Of a stretch of DNA of 35,626 bases, positions 1 through 8,009 are shown piece after piece. Both the position numbers and the translations under genes were made by a program. The notes under the pieces are model-generated. The model was not told the origin of the DNA. It saw nothing but the letters and a program-made list of their open reading frames with translations, and searched no databases. Every line of letters begins with the position of its first letter. The stretch's first letter is position 1. This DNA is from Actinomadura kijaniata NBRC 14229 (lineage in GTDB: Bacteria; Actinomycetota; Actinomycetes; Streptosporangiales; Streptosporangiaceae), in contig NZ_BCQR01000130.1 of the NCBI RefSeq assembly GCF_001552175.1, forward strand, positions 1 through 35,626, read 5' to 3'.

Positions 1-166
1 TCGGGGTGAGCGACACCGGCCCGCCCGGGCACTCCGCCACCACCTGAGCCCAATCGGCCCCCAGCGTGTTCCAGTCGGTCTGGGCCAGCAGCACACGCGG
101 ATCGGGCAAATCCTTGATCGTCACGCGGCGAGTATGCCGTCCGTCCCCGACAAGCAAGGCATGCAT
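1..166 (-). CDS. Hypothetical protein, 5' part only
   Basis: The reverse strand is open from an ATG at 166 to the window edge and begins MHALLVGDGRHTRRVTIKDL. A GTG at 124 (VTIKDLPDP...) is an alternative start. About 55 residues are visible. The reading (VLLAQTDWNTLGADWAQVV) has normal actinomycete codon use, with G/C in third positions, which supports coding. I do not recognise the family, and no motif is visible in the fragment. No clear ribosome binding site marks either start. It runs off the window, so length and function are unknown. Confidence 0.4.
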   Translation of the reverse strand, partial: MHALLVGDGRHTRRVTIKDLPDPRVLLAQTDWNTLGADWAQVVAECPGGPVSLTP

Positions 167-597
167 GGCTAGGAGGGGGTTCGGGCCCGCCAGTGAGGAC
201 GGCTTCGGACACTGACACGTGTGATCACGGACTGTTGTGGCGGCTCGCCGTGGCTTATAGGAGTCCGGGGCCCTGAAGCAGGACTGCGCCACGCCCCAGA
301 CGAGCCGATGCTGCGCGCCGCCCGCGCCGCCCACCAAGCTCGTCTCACCGGCGCATCCCCAGCACTCGCCGGCTTTGAACACCTGGCACCCCAACTCGAT
401 CCCGGCTACCGAGACTGGCTCCGCGAACAAGCCATCGTCGTGCGGATCTGGCAGTCGCAGGTGGAGCTCGACGTACGGGTGCCGCCGCGGCAGCCGTTGC
501 AGTCGTGCCACAGCGTCCTTGATCTGCTGATCGGACACGATCTCAGGATGCCGGTGACGATCAATATGGTCGCCGCCGGGTAGCGCCGAGCGAACAA
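167..597. other. Ambiguous stretch, possible gene remnants
   Basis: A forward frame at 221-583 is open (120 aa). Its middle, LRAARAAHQARLTGASPALA, reads like protein. From about 400 to 575 a reverse-strand frame (DQQIKDAVARLQRLP, then HPYVELHLRLPDP) reads better than the forward one. The stretch may join two fragments of different genes. I cannot name either and would not annotate a functional gene here. Confidence 0.25.
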
Positions 598-1068
598 ATG
601 TTCGATCATGGCGTCATGGACGCAGGCATGGATGCAGGTCGAGACGCCATCGAGACCCCGCTCGCCGTCCACGGCGCCACCCGGCATCCCGTCCAGAACC
701 CGGCCATCTGGATCCGCCTGGCGGGAGCATGGCGGCCCGCCCTGATCGACCACTGGCGGCCCGCCCCCGGCGGGTGGCTCGCCTGGATCCACCACCCCAC
801 CATCCCCGGACGCAGCGGCCCCTGGGGCCTGTATGCCTACGACCCCGCCACCATCCGACAGCGACTCTCCCACCTGCCGCCCGACCAGTGGCGCCGCACC
901 TGCAGCGCCGAGACCGCGGCCGCCTACCAGTGGGGCCGCGGCGGCACCCGCAAATGGGGCGAGCCCCTACCGCCGGCGCCCTGCTGCAGCGCGGCGGTGA
1001 GCCAGGCTTATGTCGTTGAGGGCGCGCTGGTGTGCCTGCCCTGCGGGCACAGCACCACCATCACGTGA
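598..1068 (+). CDS. Hypothetical protein, Trp-rich with C-terminal cysteines
   Basis: This complete frame encodes 156 residues. Several in-frame ATG codons (598, 616, 628) could be the start, and none has a good ribosome binding site. The protein is rich in Trp and Pro (WIRLAGAWRPALIDHWRP, GGWLAWIHHP). It has a C-terminal cluster of four cysteines: CCS near residue 127, then CLPCGHSTTIT at the end, which could bind metal. There is no signal peptide or membrane segment. Third-position GC is typical of the window, so it is probably a real gene. I do not recognise the family. It lies upstream of the SUKH pair, separated by 160 bp. Confidence 0.55.
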   Translation: MFDHGVMDAGMDAGRDAIETPLAVHGATRHPVQNPAIWIRLAGAWRPALIDHWRPAPGGWLAWIHHPTIPGRSGPWGLYAYDPATIRQRLSHLPPDQWRRTCSAETAAAYQWGRGGTRKWGEPLPPAPCCSAAVSQAYVVEGALVCLPCGHSTTIT

Positions 1069-1227
1069 GTTCTCATCGGTTTGCGTGCCGGAATTTTCCC
1101 AGGTCAAATCCGCGTCGTCCCGGCGTCCGAGTGACGGTTTCCGCCTGCGTGGTCTCCGCAGCCGCCTGACCCGAAGACGCCTCGAAGCAGGGTTGCCTTC
1201 TTTGCGGGGTGAACGCAAAGATCAATC

Positions 1228-1818
1228 ATGGCGTTGCCCCAGCCTCTCCTGGACTTCATCGGCCCTCCCCTGGCGCCCCCGGTGCCGCCCGACTGGGATC
1301 TGATCGCCGGGTCGCTGGGCACTGGTCTGCCGGCGGACTACATGGAACTGGCCGAGACCTACCCGATGCTGAAGTTGGGCGACTGGCTGTTGATCGCCCA
1401 CCCCTCGGTCCCACCACCCGACCACGACGTCGACAACCTCTCCACTCTTCAGCAGTGGGCGTTGCAGAGCCGATTCGTCACCGATCGCCAGGTCAGGGAG
1501 CTGCACATCCACGACCCGGCGACGGGCCGAACTCACGTGCGCCCCCTTCCGCAAAACACTCTGCCCTATCCCGCCTACCCCGAGCCGGAAGGGTTGATGG
1601 CGTGGGGCAGTGCCGAGGAGAGGGGCACGTGGTGTTGGCACACCCGAGGACATCCCGACAGCTGGACGGTCGTCATTGTCGACAGCGACATGGCGTGGGA
1701 GTACCTGGGCACCACCACACAACTGCTGAGCGATGTGGCCACAGGCCAAGCAGACAGTCCCCTGATCCCGGCAAGTCTCGCGCGGTGCGGCAGCTGGACC
1801 GAGCAGTTCCTGGTATGA
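1228..1818 (+). CDS. SMI1/KNR4 (SUKH) family protein 1
   Basis: This 196-residue protein fits the SMI1/KNR4 (SUKH) superfamily. Near residues 28-45 it shows the family's LGTGLPADYMELAETYP segment, and later an EPEGLMAWGSAEE segment with a W-rich strand (GTWCWHTRGHPDSWTVV). SUKH proteins are cytoplasmic and, next to toxin genes, commonly act as immunity proteins that neutralise contact-dependent toxins; that role here is inferred from family only. The stop overlaps the ATG of a second SUKH gene (ATGA at 1815-1818), so the two are translationally coupled paralogues. The ATG at 1228 is the first plausible start, and its Shine-Dalgarno is weak. No cognate toxin is adjacent. Confidence 0.75.
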   Translation: MALPQPLLDFIGPPLAPPVPPDWDLIAGSLGTGLPADYMELAETYPMLKLGDWLLIAHPSVPPPDHDVDNLSTLQQWALQSRFVTDRQVRELHIHDPATGRTHVRPLPQNTLPYPAYPEPEGLMAWGSAEERGTWCWHTRGHPDSWTVVIVDSDMAWEYLGTTTQLLSDVATGQADSPLIPASLARCGSWTEQFLV

Positions 1819-2414
1819 CCGAGTTTCCCTACCTGGACAGATTCCGGGCGCGGGTGTCCCCTCCGCCCCGCCCCACCTTCGGCACGCAACCCTGGGACCA
1901 GGTGTTCGCCGAGCTCGGTACCCAACTCCCCCCGGATTTCGTGGCGTTCGTCGAGCTGTATGGCGCCAGCTCGTTTGGGAACGGTTTCCTGTTCGTCGGC
2001 GACTCCCGGCAGGATCTTCAAGCGTTCGGGAAGAGCTACGCGCAGCTGATATGCGAACAAGGAGACCGCTACCGGCAGTGGCGCAAGATGTCCTGCGACC
2101 TTCACCCGATGCCCGCCTGGCCCGAACCCGGAGGCTTCCTGTCATGGGGCGGGGACGTGGACGGCAATGTATTCGGCTGGCTCACCCAGGGCGCACCGCA
2201 TCAGTGGCCGACAGCTGTCTTCGGTCGGCAGCTCCCCGACGGCATCATCGACCACGTCCCCATGACACAGTTCCTGTGCGGCTGGCTGACCACCCCGATC
2301 ACCTATCCGCACTGCTTGCCAACGCTGCCCGGACTGCTGGATGACGAAGACCTCGACGACAACGAGGAACCCAAGCCCCACATCGTCCGCGAGCTCATCT
2401 GCCGGAGCCTGTGA
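1815..2414 (+). CDS. SMI1/KNR4 (SUKH) family protein 2
   Basis: This 199-residue protein starts at the ATG overlapping the upstream stop. The family core is clear: VFAELGTQLPPDFVAFVELYG near residues 29-50, then GGFLSWGGDVDGNVFGWLT and QWPTAVF. It resembles the preceding gene in length and order of motifs (GT-LP-D, EPGG-L-WG, W-rich strand), so the pair looks like an old tandem duplication. The C-terminus is acidic (LDDEDLDDNEEPK). An immunity role is inferred from family membership. The stop is followed within about 10 bases by a decayed Tn3 transposase fragment, so the original downstream neighbour has been lost. Confidence 0.75.
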   Translation: MTEFPYLDRFRARVSPPPRPTFGTQPWDQVFAELGTQLPPDFVAFVELYGASSFGNGFLFVGDSRQDLQAFGKSYAQLICEQGDRYRQWRKMSCDLHPMPAWPEPGGFLSWGGDVDGNVFGWLTQGAPHQWPTAVFGRQLPDGIIDHVPMTQFLCGWLTTPITYPHCLPTLPGLLDDEDLDDNEEPKPHIVRELICRSL

Positions 2415-2424
2415 CCAACCTGCA

Positions 2425-2690
2425 AACGGCCCGACCTTCGGGCTGTTTGACCTGGTCGGCAAGGCGCTCACCCCACCGATCCGCGACCTGGGGAAGATCA
2501 CGCTGGTGCGGGTCAACTCGCCGACGGCGACCACCACGGCGTTCCCGCACGCGGGGCCGCTGCTGGGACGACCTGCTGCGCATGGCCGGGTCACTGAAGT
2601 TCCCGCTCCTCAGCGCCTTCCTGCGCGGCTGCGACGCCAGCTTCCCCGCCCTCACCGAAGCCCTCACCATCCCTGTTCAACGCAGCGCCG
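2425..2690 (+). pseudogene. Tn3-family transposase fragment
   Basis: Two frames in succession match the catalytic region of Tn3 TnpA. The segment FGLFDLVGKALTPPIRDLG (from 2437) aligns with VFGLFAICGYQFSPRIADLG in the intact transposase at 29.5-32.3 kb. After a frame change, WDDLLRMAGSLK (from 2564) aligns with WADMLRVAGSLT, and it continues toward FPALTEALTI. Only about 90 residues survive and no start or end is present. The sequence differs from the intact copy, so it derives from another Tn3-type element. Confidence 0.75.
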
Positions 2691-3015
2691 AATCCGTCGG
2701 ACCGACCCCAAGAACCGGACCAGCCGCACAGCCATCCTCCGAAGCGCATGCGCCGTCCTAGGCTCATGCGCAGTGAGCCGGCGCTGCTCCACTTGCCCGC
2801 AAGCCGCCAGACAGCATCGCCTCAGGTCATGACCTCTACTACCAGTCGCTGTAGCGATCCTGCTCAGGGGCCGACTCGTCCACGATGGCTGCGTCGGCGA
2901 TGAAGATGGCGAGCAGGGGCTGCCAAACCACCGCTCTGTAGGGCGGCACTACCGTCGAGGGGAGCCCGTGGGCTATCCGACGAGCTGCTGACGTGCCCTG
3001 GCTATCGTCTTTGCT
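2691..3015. other. Intergenic stretch without a recognisable gene
   Basis: About 325 bases lie between the Tn3 remnant and the Imm21-type gene. Open frames exist but lack family signatures and look like antisense shadows. I see no RNA gene or clear terminator. Confidence 0.4.
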
Positions 3016-3552
3016 GTGTCGATCGTTCCAAGGATGCAGCTGTGGGTCCAATCCGGAGGAGGGCCCTTGGTTGTAGTGCCGCAAGCTGTCGTTGAGACAT
3101 GGGACTCGACCCCGGGCGATCCAGATGTCGATGAACCCACCGGATGGGGCGACTACGAGCGCGCCTGCGAAGTCGACGACCACCTGGGCATCGTGGATGT
3201 TGAGGGCACACAAGCCCTCGTCCTTGGCGACATGCCGGACATGACCACCTACTTGCCCGAACGTCAGCTGTTCGTGCGATGGCAAGGCGCAGAATCCGAG
3301 GCCTGGCTTCTCGGCTCTATCGATCGAGCCCTGGACATGGCCATCTGGCAGTGCGAGGTCCGGTGGACCGTCCCTGGGCCTGCTCTCCTTTTCGACTCGG
3401 CCTGGCCAGGCGCCGACCTGAGCGTCCATCAGCCAGGCAACCATCTGGCGGTCGACCTTCTGCCAGGCACCTACCGGGTGCGTCACTCCTCGGTCGAGCC
3501 CGATACCGACACCATGGTCGGGCTGGTGCAGCTCGAGCTCCTCGCAGACTAA
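3016..3552 (+). CDS. Immunity protein 21 (Imm21) family protein
   Basis: This 178-residue protein has the Imm21-type layout as I know it: an N-terminal WVQSGGGPLVVVP strand, GDYERACEVDDHLGIVDVEG, LVLGDMPDMTTYLP and LFVRWQGAESE. Imm21 proteins are predicted immunity proteins in bacterial polymorphic toxin systems. They are cytoplasmic, with no signal peptide. The longest start is GTG at 3016. The ATG at 3034 (MQLWVQSGGG) gives a protein starting right before the conserved strand and may be the true start; neither has a well spaced Shine-Dalgarno. There is no toxin next door, so this is an orphan. Assignment is by motif memory, not by search. Confidence 0.7.
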   Translation: MSIVPRMQLWVQSGGGPLVVVPQAVVETWDSTPGDPDVDEPTGWGDYERACEVDDHLGIVDVEGTQALVLGDMPDMTTYLPERQLFVRWQGAESEAWLLGSIDRALDMAIWQCEVRWTVPGPALLFDSAWPGADLSVHQPGNHLAVDLLPGTYRVRHSSVEPDTDTMVGLVQLELLAD

Positions 3553-3649
3553 GAACCTCTCAAACGCGACCCGGTCGAACACGGCAGGGCGCCCCAGGCC
3601 GGCGGTGGCCGCACTGGCTCTCGCCTGGGGCGGTCGCCAACCCGTGGAA

Positions 3650-4897
3650 TCAGACGTCCAGGTCGGGGGTGTCCAGGTCAAGGTCGTGGTAGGCGGCGAT
3701 GGCGCGGGCGGCGGGCATCCGGGTGCGCCACGCCTGCTCGTCGACGCCCCGATAGGAACTGGTCGGCATCGGCGGCAACTCGACGCCGATCCGGTCGCTG
3801 TCGGGGTCGCCGGAACGGGCCTGCCATTCGCGGCGCCCGCCGTAGGTGGTGCGCCGCAGCGTCCCGGCGACCTGGCCGCCCGGGGCCACCACCCGCCACC
3901 GGCCCTCGTCGGCCTCAGCCTGGGACTGCACCAGCCGCCACCCCGCCGGCAGCCCCTCGATCGGCTCGTCGCGGTGGATAGTGGCTTGGCGGCGGCGGTG
4001 CACCGCCTCGGCCGCCAGCGCCCGCAGCGCCGCCGCACGCGAGGCGAACCCGTCGTTCTTATAGCCGGCAAAGACCAGCCGCTGTCGCGACCGCTGCTTC
4101 CCCTCGGCGGGCGTGTGCTGGGCCTGCCAGACGGCGCGGTCGTGCCGTCTGGACCACTCCCTGGCGACCCGCCCCACCTGCGTGGTCTTCTTCCACCACA
4201 GGACGTAGGCCTCCACGTCGGGATCGGCCTGGGTCATCGTCCACTCCCCGCCCAGCCCCGGCACCTTCTTGTGCCGCAGCGACGACGGCGAGACCGGCGT
4301 CGACGACGTCGAGGCAGTGGCTGGATGGACGGGGGACGGGGGCTCAGGTCGACGGTCGTCGTGCCCCGCCGGAGTCTCACGCTCAGGGCCAGAGGCTGCG
4401 GGGCGCATCGCGGTGGACCCGTTCGGCACCGCCAGAGCAGTCGGCACGGCCCGTCCGTCATCGACAGCCTGCAGCTGCTGCGGCGTGGCGTTCCGCACGG
4501 CGGCACCAGACACCAGGTCCCCTTCTGTTTCGTTACCGCTTTCGTTACCGGTGGGCGGGGCCGGCGTAGCGGTGCGGGCGGTCTCGCAGGCCAGTGCGGC
4601 CAGGCGATCCACCAGATGGTGGGCAGCGGCCTCGGCGTCCAGGTCCGGCGCGGCGGTCGCCACCGCAGCGACCAGACGGCCAGTGACCTGGTTCAGCTCT
4701 TTGGCGAGTCGCTCGGCCTCCTGGCGCATCAACGCCGCCTCGTCGTTCTCACCGCTGTTCCCACTCTTGCGGCGGGCGGCGCGGTGCGCGGCGACCCGGC
4801 AGCGTGTGGAGCAGTACCGCCCGGGGCGACCACGTCCCTTGGGCTCCACGGGCCCAGCGCACCACGCGCACTCAGCACCGGTCGGGCCAGCCGTCAT
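3650..4897 (-). CDS. Zinc-finger-like protein with GTAACGAAAA-repeat promoter
   Basis: The protein is about 415 residues. The N-terminus carries a short treble-clef-like zinc motif, CAWCAG then GRYCSTRCRVAAHR, of the type seen in plasmid and phage regulatory proteins. A helical Ala/Glu-rich stretch follows (about residues 50-110), then a Pro/Ser-rich linker (residues 110-200), and a basic, Trp-containing C-terminal half (EWTMTQADPDVEAYVLWWKK, KQRSRQRLVFAGYKNDGF). The frame is open to an ATG at 4921, but I place the start at ATG 4897 because GAGGG sits a few bases upstream and the ATG at 4921 lies inside a repeated operator. It is probably a DNA-binding protein. I do not know its name. The promoter repeats suggest autoregulation or plasmid control. 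Confidence 0.65.
   Translation of the reverse strand: MTAGPTGAECAWCAGPVEPKGRGRPGRYCSTRCRVAAHRAARRKSGNSGENDEAALMRQEAERLAKELNQVTGRLVAAVATAAPDLDAEAAAHHLVDRLAALACETARTATPAPPTGNESGNETEGDLVSGAAVRNATPQQLQAVDDGRAVPTALAVPNGSTAMRPAASGPERETPAGHDDRRPEPPSPVHPATASTSSTPVSPSSLRHKKVPGLGGEWTMTQADPDVEAYVLWWKKTTQVGRVAREWSRRHDRAVWQAQHTPAEGKQRSRQRLVFAGYKNDGFASRAAALRALAAEAVHRRRQATIHRDEPIEGLPAGWRLVQSQAEADEGRWRVVAPGGQVAGTLRRTTYGGRREWQARSGDPDSDRIGVELPPMPTSSYRGVDEQAWRTRMPAARAIAAYHDLDLDTPDLDV
4528..4548. repeat. Two in-gene TTTCGTTAC copies
   Basis: Two exact direct copies of TTTCGTTAC (4528-4536 and 4540-4548, 12 bp apart) lie inside the zinc-finger gene, where they encode part of GNESGNE. They match the motif repeated in that gene's promoter. 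They may be an internal binding site or a chance result of the repeated Gly-Asn-Glu codons. Confidence 0.6.
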
Positions 4898-4903
4898 CAC
4901 ACC

Positions 4904-4990
4904 CTCGTTTTCGTTACACATCCGGTAACGAAAACGAGCCTACAGCGAGCGCGTAACGAAAAACCGAGCTTGTAACGAAAAACGATTCGA
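4904..4990. promoter_or_regulatory. GTAACGAAAA operator/iteron-like array
   Basis: The array contains a perfect 14-bp inverted repeat, CTCGTTTTCGTTAC (4904-4917) and GTAACGAAAACGAG (4925-4938), with a 7-bp spacer. Two further direct copies of GTAACGAAAAA start at 4953 and 4972. All lie immediately upstream of, or overlapping, the proposed translation start of the reverse-strand zinc-finger gene, as an autoregulatory operator would. Spacing between direct copies is 28 and 19 bp. The AT-rich core in high-GC surroundings would also fit an iteron-type origin or partition site. Binding by the adjacent protein is inference. Confidence 0.7.
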
Positions 4991-5171
4991 CAGGCCCGGG
5001 CGGGGACCTCCACCAGCTCGCGCAGTGCGGAGATCAGAGGGAACCACGCGGAGCGATCATGAGGCCCCCATCGAGGTGGCGCCGCTGGGGTGGTGGCCGA
5101 TGGCGGCCGTGGGTGGGCGCCGTTGTGCGGTTGAGTGGTAGTGGTCGGATTGCTGTTCGTAGAGTCGCAGA
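4991..5171. other. Divergent intergenic region
   Basis: This spacer separates the zinc-finger gene (reverse) from the NB-ARC gene (forward). An ATG at 5059 opens a frame that is a shadow of the NB-ARC gene. A reverse frame reading WFPLISALRELVEVPARA is suggestive of a small decayed fragment but too short to name. Confidence 0.3.
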
Positions 5172-7670
5172 GTGGACCTCCCAGCCCCGCGTGTTCAGTC
5201 TGACGAGCCGGAAACACCAGCAGCGCCCGGCTCGCGCGGCCCTGCGGGGCGAGTTGCTGGTCCGGGTGGTGGGGCACGTTGGGTGTGGTTGCTGGATGGG
5301 ATTTCGGCCGTGCTGGTGGTGGCGGTCGGCGTGGCGATCAACCAGGTCCTCAACAACGGCCAGTGGGCTTGGTGGTGGCTGGGCATCGCGCTGGTCCTGG
5401 CCGTGGTCGCCGCCGTGGTCACCCACAAGGCTGCCGGTGCTCGTATCCCCGCACGTCAGCCACCAGAAGGTTCAGCAGGAACGCGGAATGTGTTCTCGGG
5501 GGGTACTGCGTCGCAGCTGGTGCAGGCCCAGAATGTGACGTTGCACCAGACGTTCGGGGACGTCCTCTCGGCATCGGGGCTGTTGCCGCCGGTGACCCAG
5601 GTCGACGGAGCCGGGCTGGTGGGCCTGCCACGGCGGCCGGCCCAGGTGTTCGTCGGCCGCGACGACGCACTGATGGCCGTGGGCCGCACGTTGAAGCACG
5701 GCCAGGCGGGAGTGATCACACAAGCGGTGGTCGGGCTGGGTGGAGTGGGCAAGAGCGAGTTGGCTTTGCACTACGCCCACGCTCGGCGCGGCGACTACGA
5801 CCTGGTGTGGTGGTTGCTGGCCGAGACCAGCGAGGACATTCAGGCCGGCCTGGCCGGCTTGGGTCGAGCCCTGGCTGCGCCGGTCTCCTCGGCGGCCGCC
5901 GCCCAGGCTCCTGCTCCGGAGGCGGCGGCTTGGGCGTTGGCCTGGCTGGCCGCCCACGACCGATGGCTGCTGGTGTTCGACAACGCCGAACATCCCGACG
6001 ATCTCCAGCCTTACCTGGGGCGGCTGAGTACTGGCCATATCCTCATCACCAGCCGCCGCGCTGCAAGCTGGAGCGAGATCGGTGGCACCGTGCTGCGGCT
6101 GCCGGTGCTGAGCGACGCTGACGCCGCCGAACTGCTCACCCGTGCCCTTACCCATCCCGGCACGACCCCAGCCGAGGACCACCATGACCGGGATGGGCGA
6201 GAGGGCAGGGCGTTGCACGAGCTGGCCGGGGAGCTGGGCGGGCTGCCGTTGGCGTTGCGGCAAGCCGCCGCCTACATCGCTGCTACCCCTGGCATGACCG
6301 CCACCGAGTACCTGCGCCGGCTACGCGAGTCCCCCCGCTGGGCCCTGGCCGCCACCCCTACCGGCCCGGCCGGTCACTCCTCGGCGAACCGGTCGGCGCG
6401 CAGCGACGAGCAGGTCGTCGCCGCCACCTGGGAGGTGACCATGGCCCGCATCGGCCAGGACCATCCGGTCGCGCCGCGGGTGCTGCGGCTGATGGCCTGC
6501 TTCGCCCCCGACGCTCTGCCCGTCCACGTCCTGTACCGGCTGCCCGACCACGACTCCACCGTCACCGACCAGACCCAGGTCGAGCAGGCACTGGCCGCCC
6601 TACTCACCTACAGCATGATTGACCAGGACCCTGGCCGCCGCCACGTCAGCGTGCACCGCCTGGTTCAAGCCGTCACCCAAGCCCAGCTGAACCAAGCCGA
6701 TAAGGCCGATGACCAGGCCACCGCCACCAAACTCCTCGTCCATGCGCTACCCAACAACCCCGAAACGATCACCTCCTGGCCCGCTTTCGCCGAACTCCTC
6801 CCGCACGCCACCCACCTGCTGGCACCCCACTCGCCCGCCATGGCAACCGTCCTGGACTACCTGGACGTCAGCGGCGACTACCGCACCGGCCGCGACCTCC
6901 AACGCGCCCGCACCACCGCCCTACACAACATCCACGGCCCCGACCACCCCGACACCCTGGCCGCCCGCCATAAACTCGCCTACTGGACCGGGTGGGCGGG
7001 TGATCCGGTTGCGGCCCGCGACCTGAACGCCGAGCTACTGCCAATCCGCGAACGAGTCCAGGGGCCTGACCACCCCGACACCCTGACCATCCGCAACAGC
7101 ATCGCCTACTGGACCGGGCGGGCCGGTGATCCGGCGACGGCCCGTGACCTGCTCGCCGAGCTACTGCCAATCCGCGAACGAGTCCAGGGGCCTGACCACC
7201 CCGACACCCTGACCACCCGCACCAACCTGGCCCGCTGGACCGGGTGGGCGGGTGATCCGGTGACGGCCCGCGACCTGTTCGCCGAGCTACTGCCGATCCA
7301 CGAGCGGGTTCTGGGGCCTGACCACCCCGACACCCTGACCACCCGCCAAAAACTCGCCTACTGGACCGGGTGGGCGGGTGATCCGGTGACGGCCCGTGAC
7401 CTGCTCGCCGAGCTACTGCCGATCCGCGAACGAGTCCAGGGGCCTGACCACCCCGACACCCTGACCACCCGCACCAACCTGGCCCGCTGGACCGGGTGGG
7501 CGGGTGATCCGGTGACGGCCCGCGACCTGTTCGCCGAGCTACTGCCGATCCACGAGCGGGTTCTGGGGCCTGACCACCCCGACACCCTGACCACCCGAAG
7601 CAACCTCGCCTATTGGAGGAGGAAGGCGCGCTTCCGTCGACTCACACGCTGGGCTCGGCGGTCTCGCTGA
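5172..7670 (+). CDS. Membrane-anchored NB-ARC/TPR STAND ATPase
   Basis: This 832-residue STAND-type protein starts at GTG 5172, with weak AGAG upstream. Residues about 37-88 form two membrane helices (LLDGISAVLVVAVGVAI, WLGIALVLAVVAAVV). A linker follows with the NVFSGGTASQLVQAQNV pattern common in actinomycete effector-associated STAND proteins. The NB-ARC domain has Walker A GLGGVGKSE (about residue 188), Walker B WLLVFDNAEHPDD (about 265) and GLPLALRQAAAYI (about 357). TPR repeats run from about residue 586 to 813, with a 42-residue unit containing GPDHPDTLTTR and GDPVTARDL. Such proteins are ATP-dependent switches in signalling or antiphage defence; the effector role here is not visible. 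The last 17 residues (RRKARFRRLTRWARRSR) are not TPR-like, so the original C-terminus was probably lost. Confidence 0.85.
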   Translation: MDLPAPRVQSDEPETPAAPGSRGPAGRVAGPGGGARWVWLLDGISAVLVVAVGVAINQVLNNGQWAWWWLGIALVLAVVAAVVTHKAAGARIPARQPPEGSAGTRNVFSGGTASQLVQAQNVTLHQTFGDVLSASGLLPPVTQVDGAGLVGLPRRPAQVFVGRDDALMAVGRTLKHGQAGVITQAVVGLGGVGKSELALHYAHARRGDYDLVWWLLAETSEDIQAGLAGLGRALAAPVSSAAAAQAPAPEAAAWALAWLAAHDRWLLVFDNAEHPDDLQPYLGRLSTGHILITSRRAASWSEIGGTVLRLPVLSDADAAELLTRALTHPGTTPAEDHHDRDGREGRALHELAGELGGLPLALRQAAAYIAATPGMTATEYLRRLRESPRWALAATPTGPAGHSSANRSARSDEQVVAATWEVTMARIGQDHPVAPRVLRLMACFAPDALPVHVLYRLPDHDSTVTDQTQVEQALAALLTYSMIDQDPGRRHVSVHRLVQAVTQAQLNQADKADDQATATKLLVHALPNNPETITSWPAFAELLPHATHLLAPHSPAMATVLDYLDVSGDYRTGRDLQRARTTALHNIHGPDHPDTLAARHKLAYWTGWAGDPVAARDLNAELLPIRERVQGPDHPDTLTIRNSIAYWTGRAGDPATARDLLAELLPIRERVQGPDHPDTLTTRTNLARWTGWAGDPVTARDLFAELLPIHERVLGPDHPDTLTTRQKLAYWTGWAGDPVTARDLLAELLPIRERVQGPDHPDTLTTRTNLARWTGWAGDPVTARDLFAELLPIHERVLGPDHPDTLTTRSNLAYWRRKARFRRLTRWARRSR
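6984..7612 (+). repeat. 126-bp TPR-coding tandem repeats
   Basis: The string TGGACCGG followed by GGGCGGG or GGCCGG recurs at 6984, 7110, 7236, 7362 and 7488, exactly 126 bp apart, which is 42 codons. Copies differ by few bases. A two-unit block starting near 7167 is repeated almost exactly 252 bp downstream (near 7419), alternating RERVQ/LLAE and HERVL/LFAE versions. This indicates recent in-frame duplication, and copy number may vary between isolates or be mis-assembled. Confidence 0.9.
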
Positions 7671-8009
7671 TCCAGCGCGACCAGACAAGGTGGCATACCA
7701 CAAGGACGAACCGGCACCGGGCCGGTGGGACCACAACCGATCCAGACCCATCGCCGCTTGTCTGTGGTGCCGCGCTTCTTGGGAACGGCCCGGATGGCCC
7801 GCGATGCCCCGCTGAAGAACGTAGGACGTGACTGGCTGAGGGGCGTACTTTCTGCCTCGGTATTTGTCGTGTCGGGTTGGCCCGGGAGTTGGTGTTCGGG
7901 ACGTCGACCGCCTGCTGCGTGCGGCCAACTTCGGACTTCGGGAATCTTCGGCGCCGCCCGGCTGGGTGTGGTCGGCTGCGCCACAATGGAGGAGGTGACG
8001 GCGGGAGGA
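7671..8009. other. Intergenic stretch, no gene recognised
   Basis: About 340 bases separate the NB-ARC gene from the next gene. Frames on both strands are open but Arg/Ser/Pro rich and lack family features. A reverse frame (AIRAVPKKRGTTDKRRW) might be an IS scrap; I cannot support this. Confidence 0.35.

Noticed and set aside
3602..4975. Forward ORF (456 aa) over the zinc-finger gene
   Set aside because: It is antisense to a gene with clear motifs and a ribosome binding site; the composition is typical of a shadow.
5059..5538. Forward ORF starting at ATG 5059 with a fair ribosome site
   Set aside because: It is Trp/Arg-rich and lies in another frame over the start of the NB-ARC gene; no family signal.
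6984..7612. Regular repeats that could be taken for a CRISPR array
   Set aside because: The period is 126 bp, has no spacers, keeps the reading frame and encodes TPR units.
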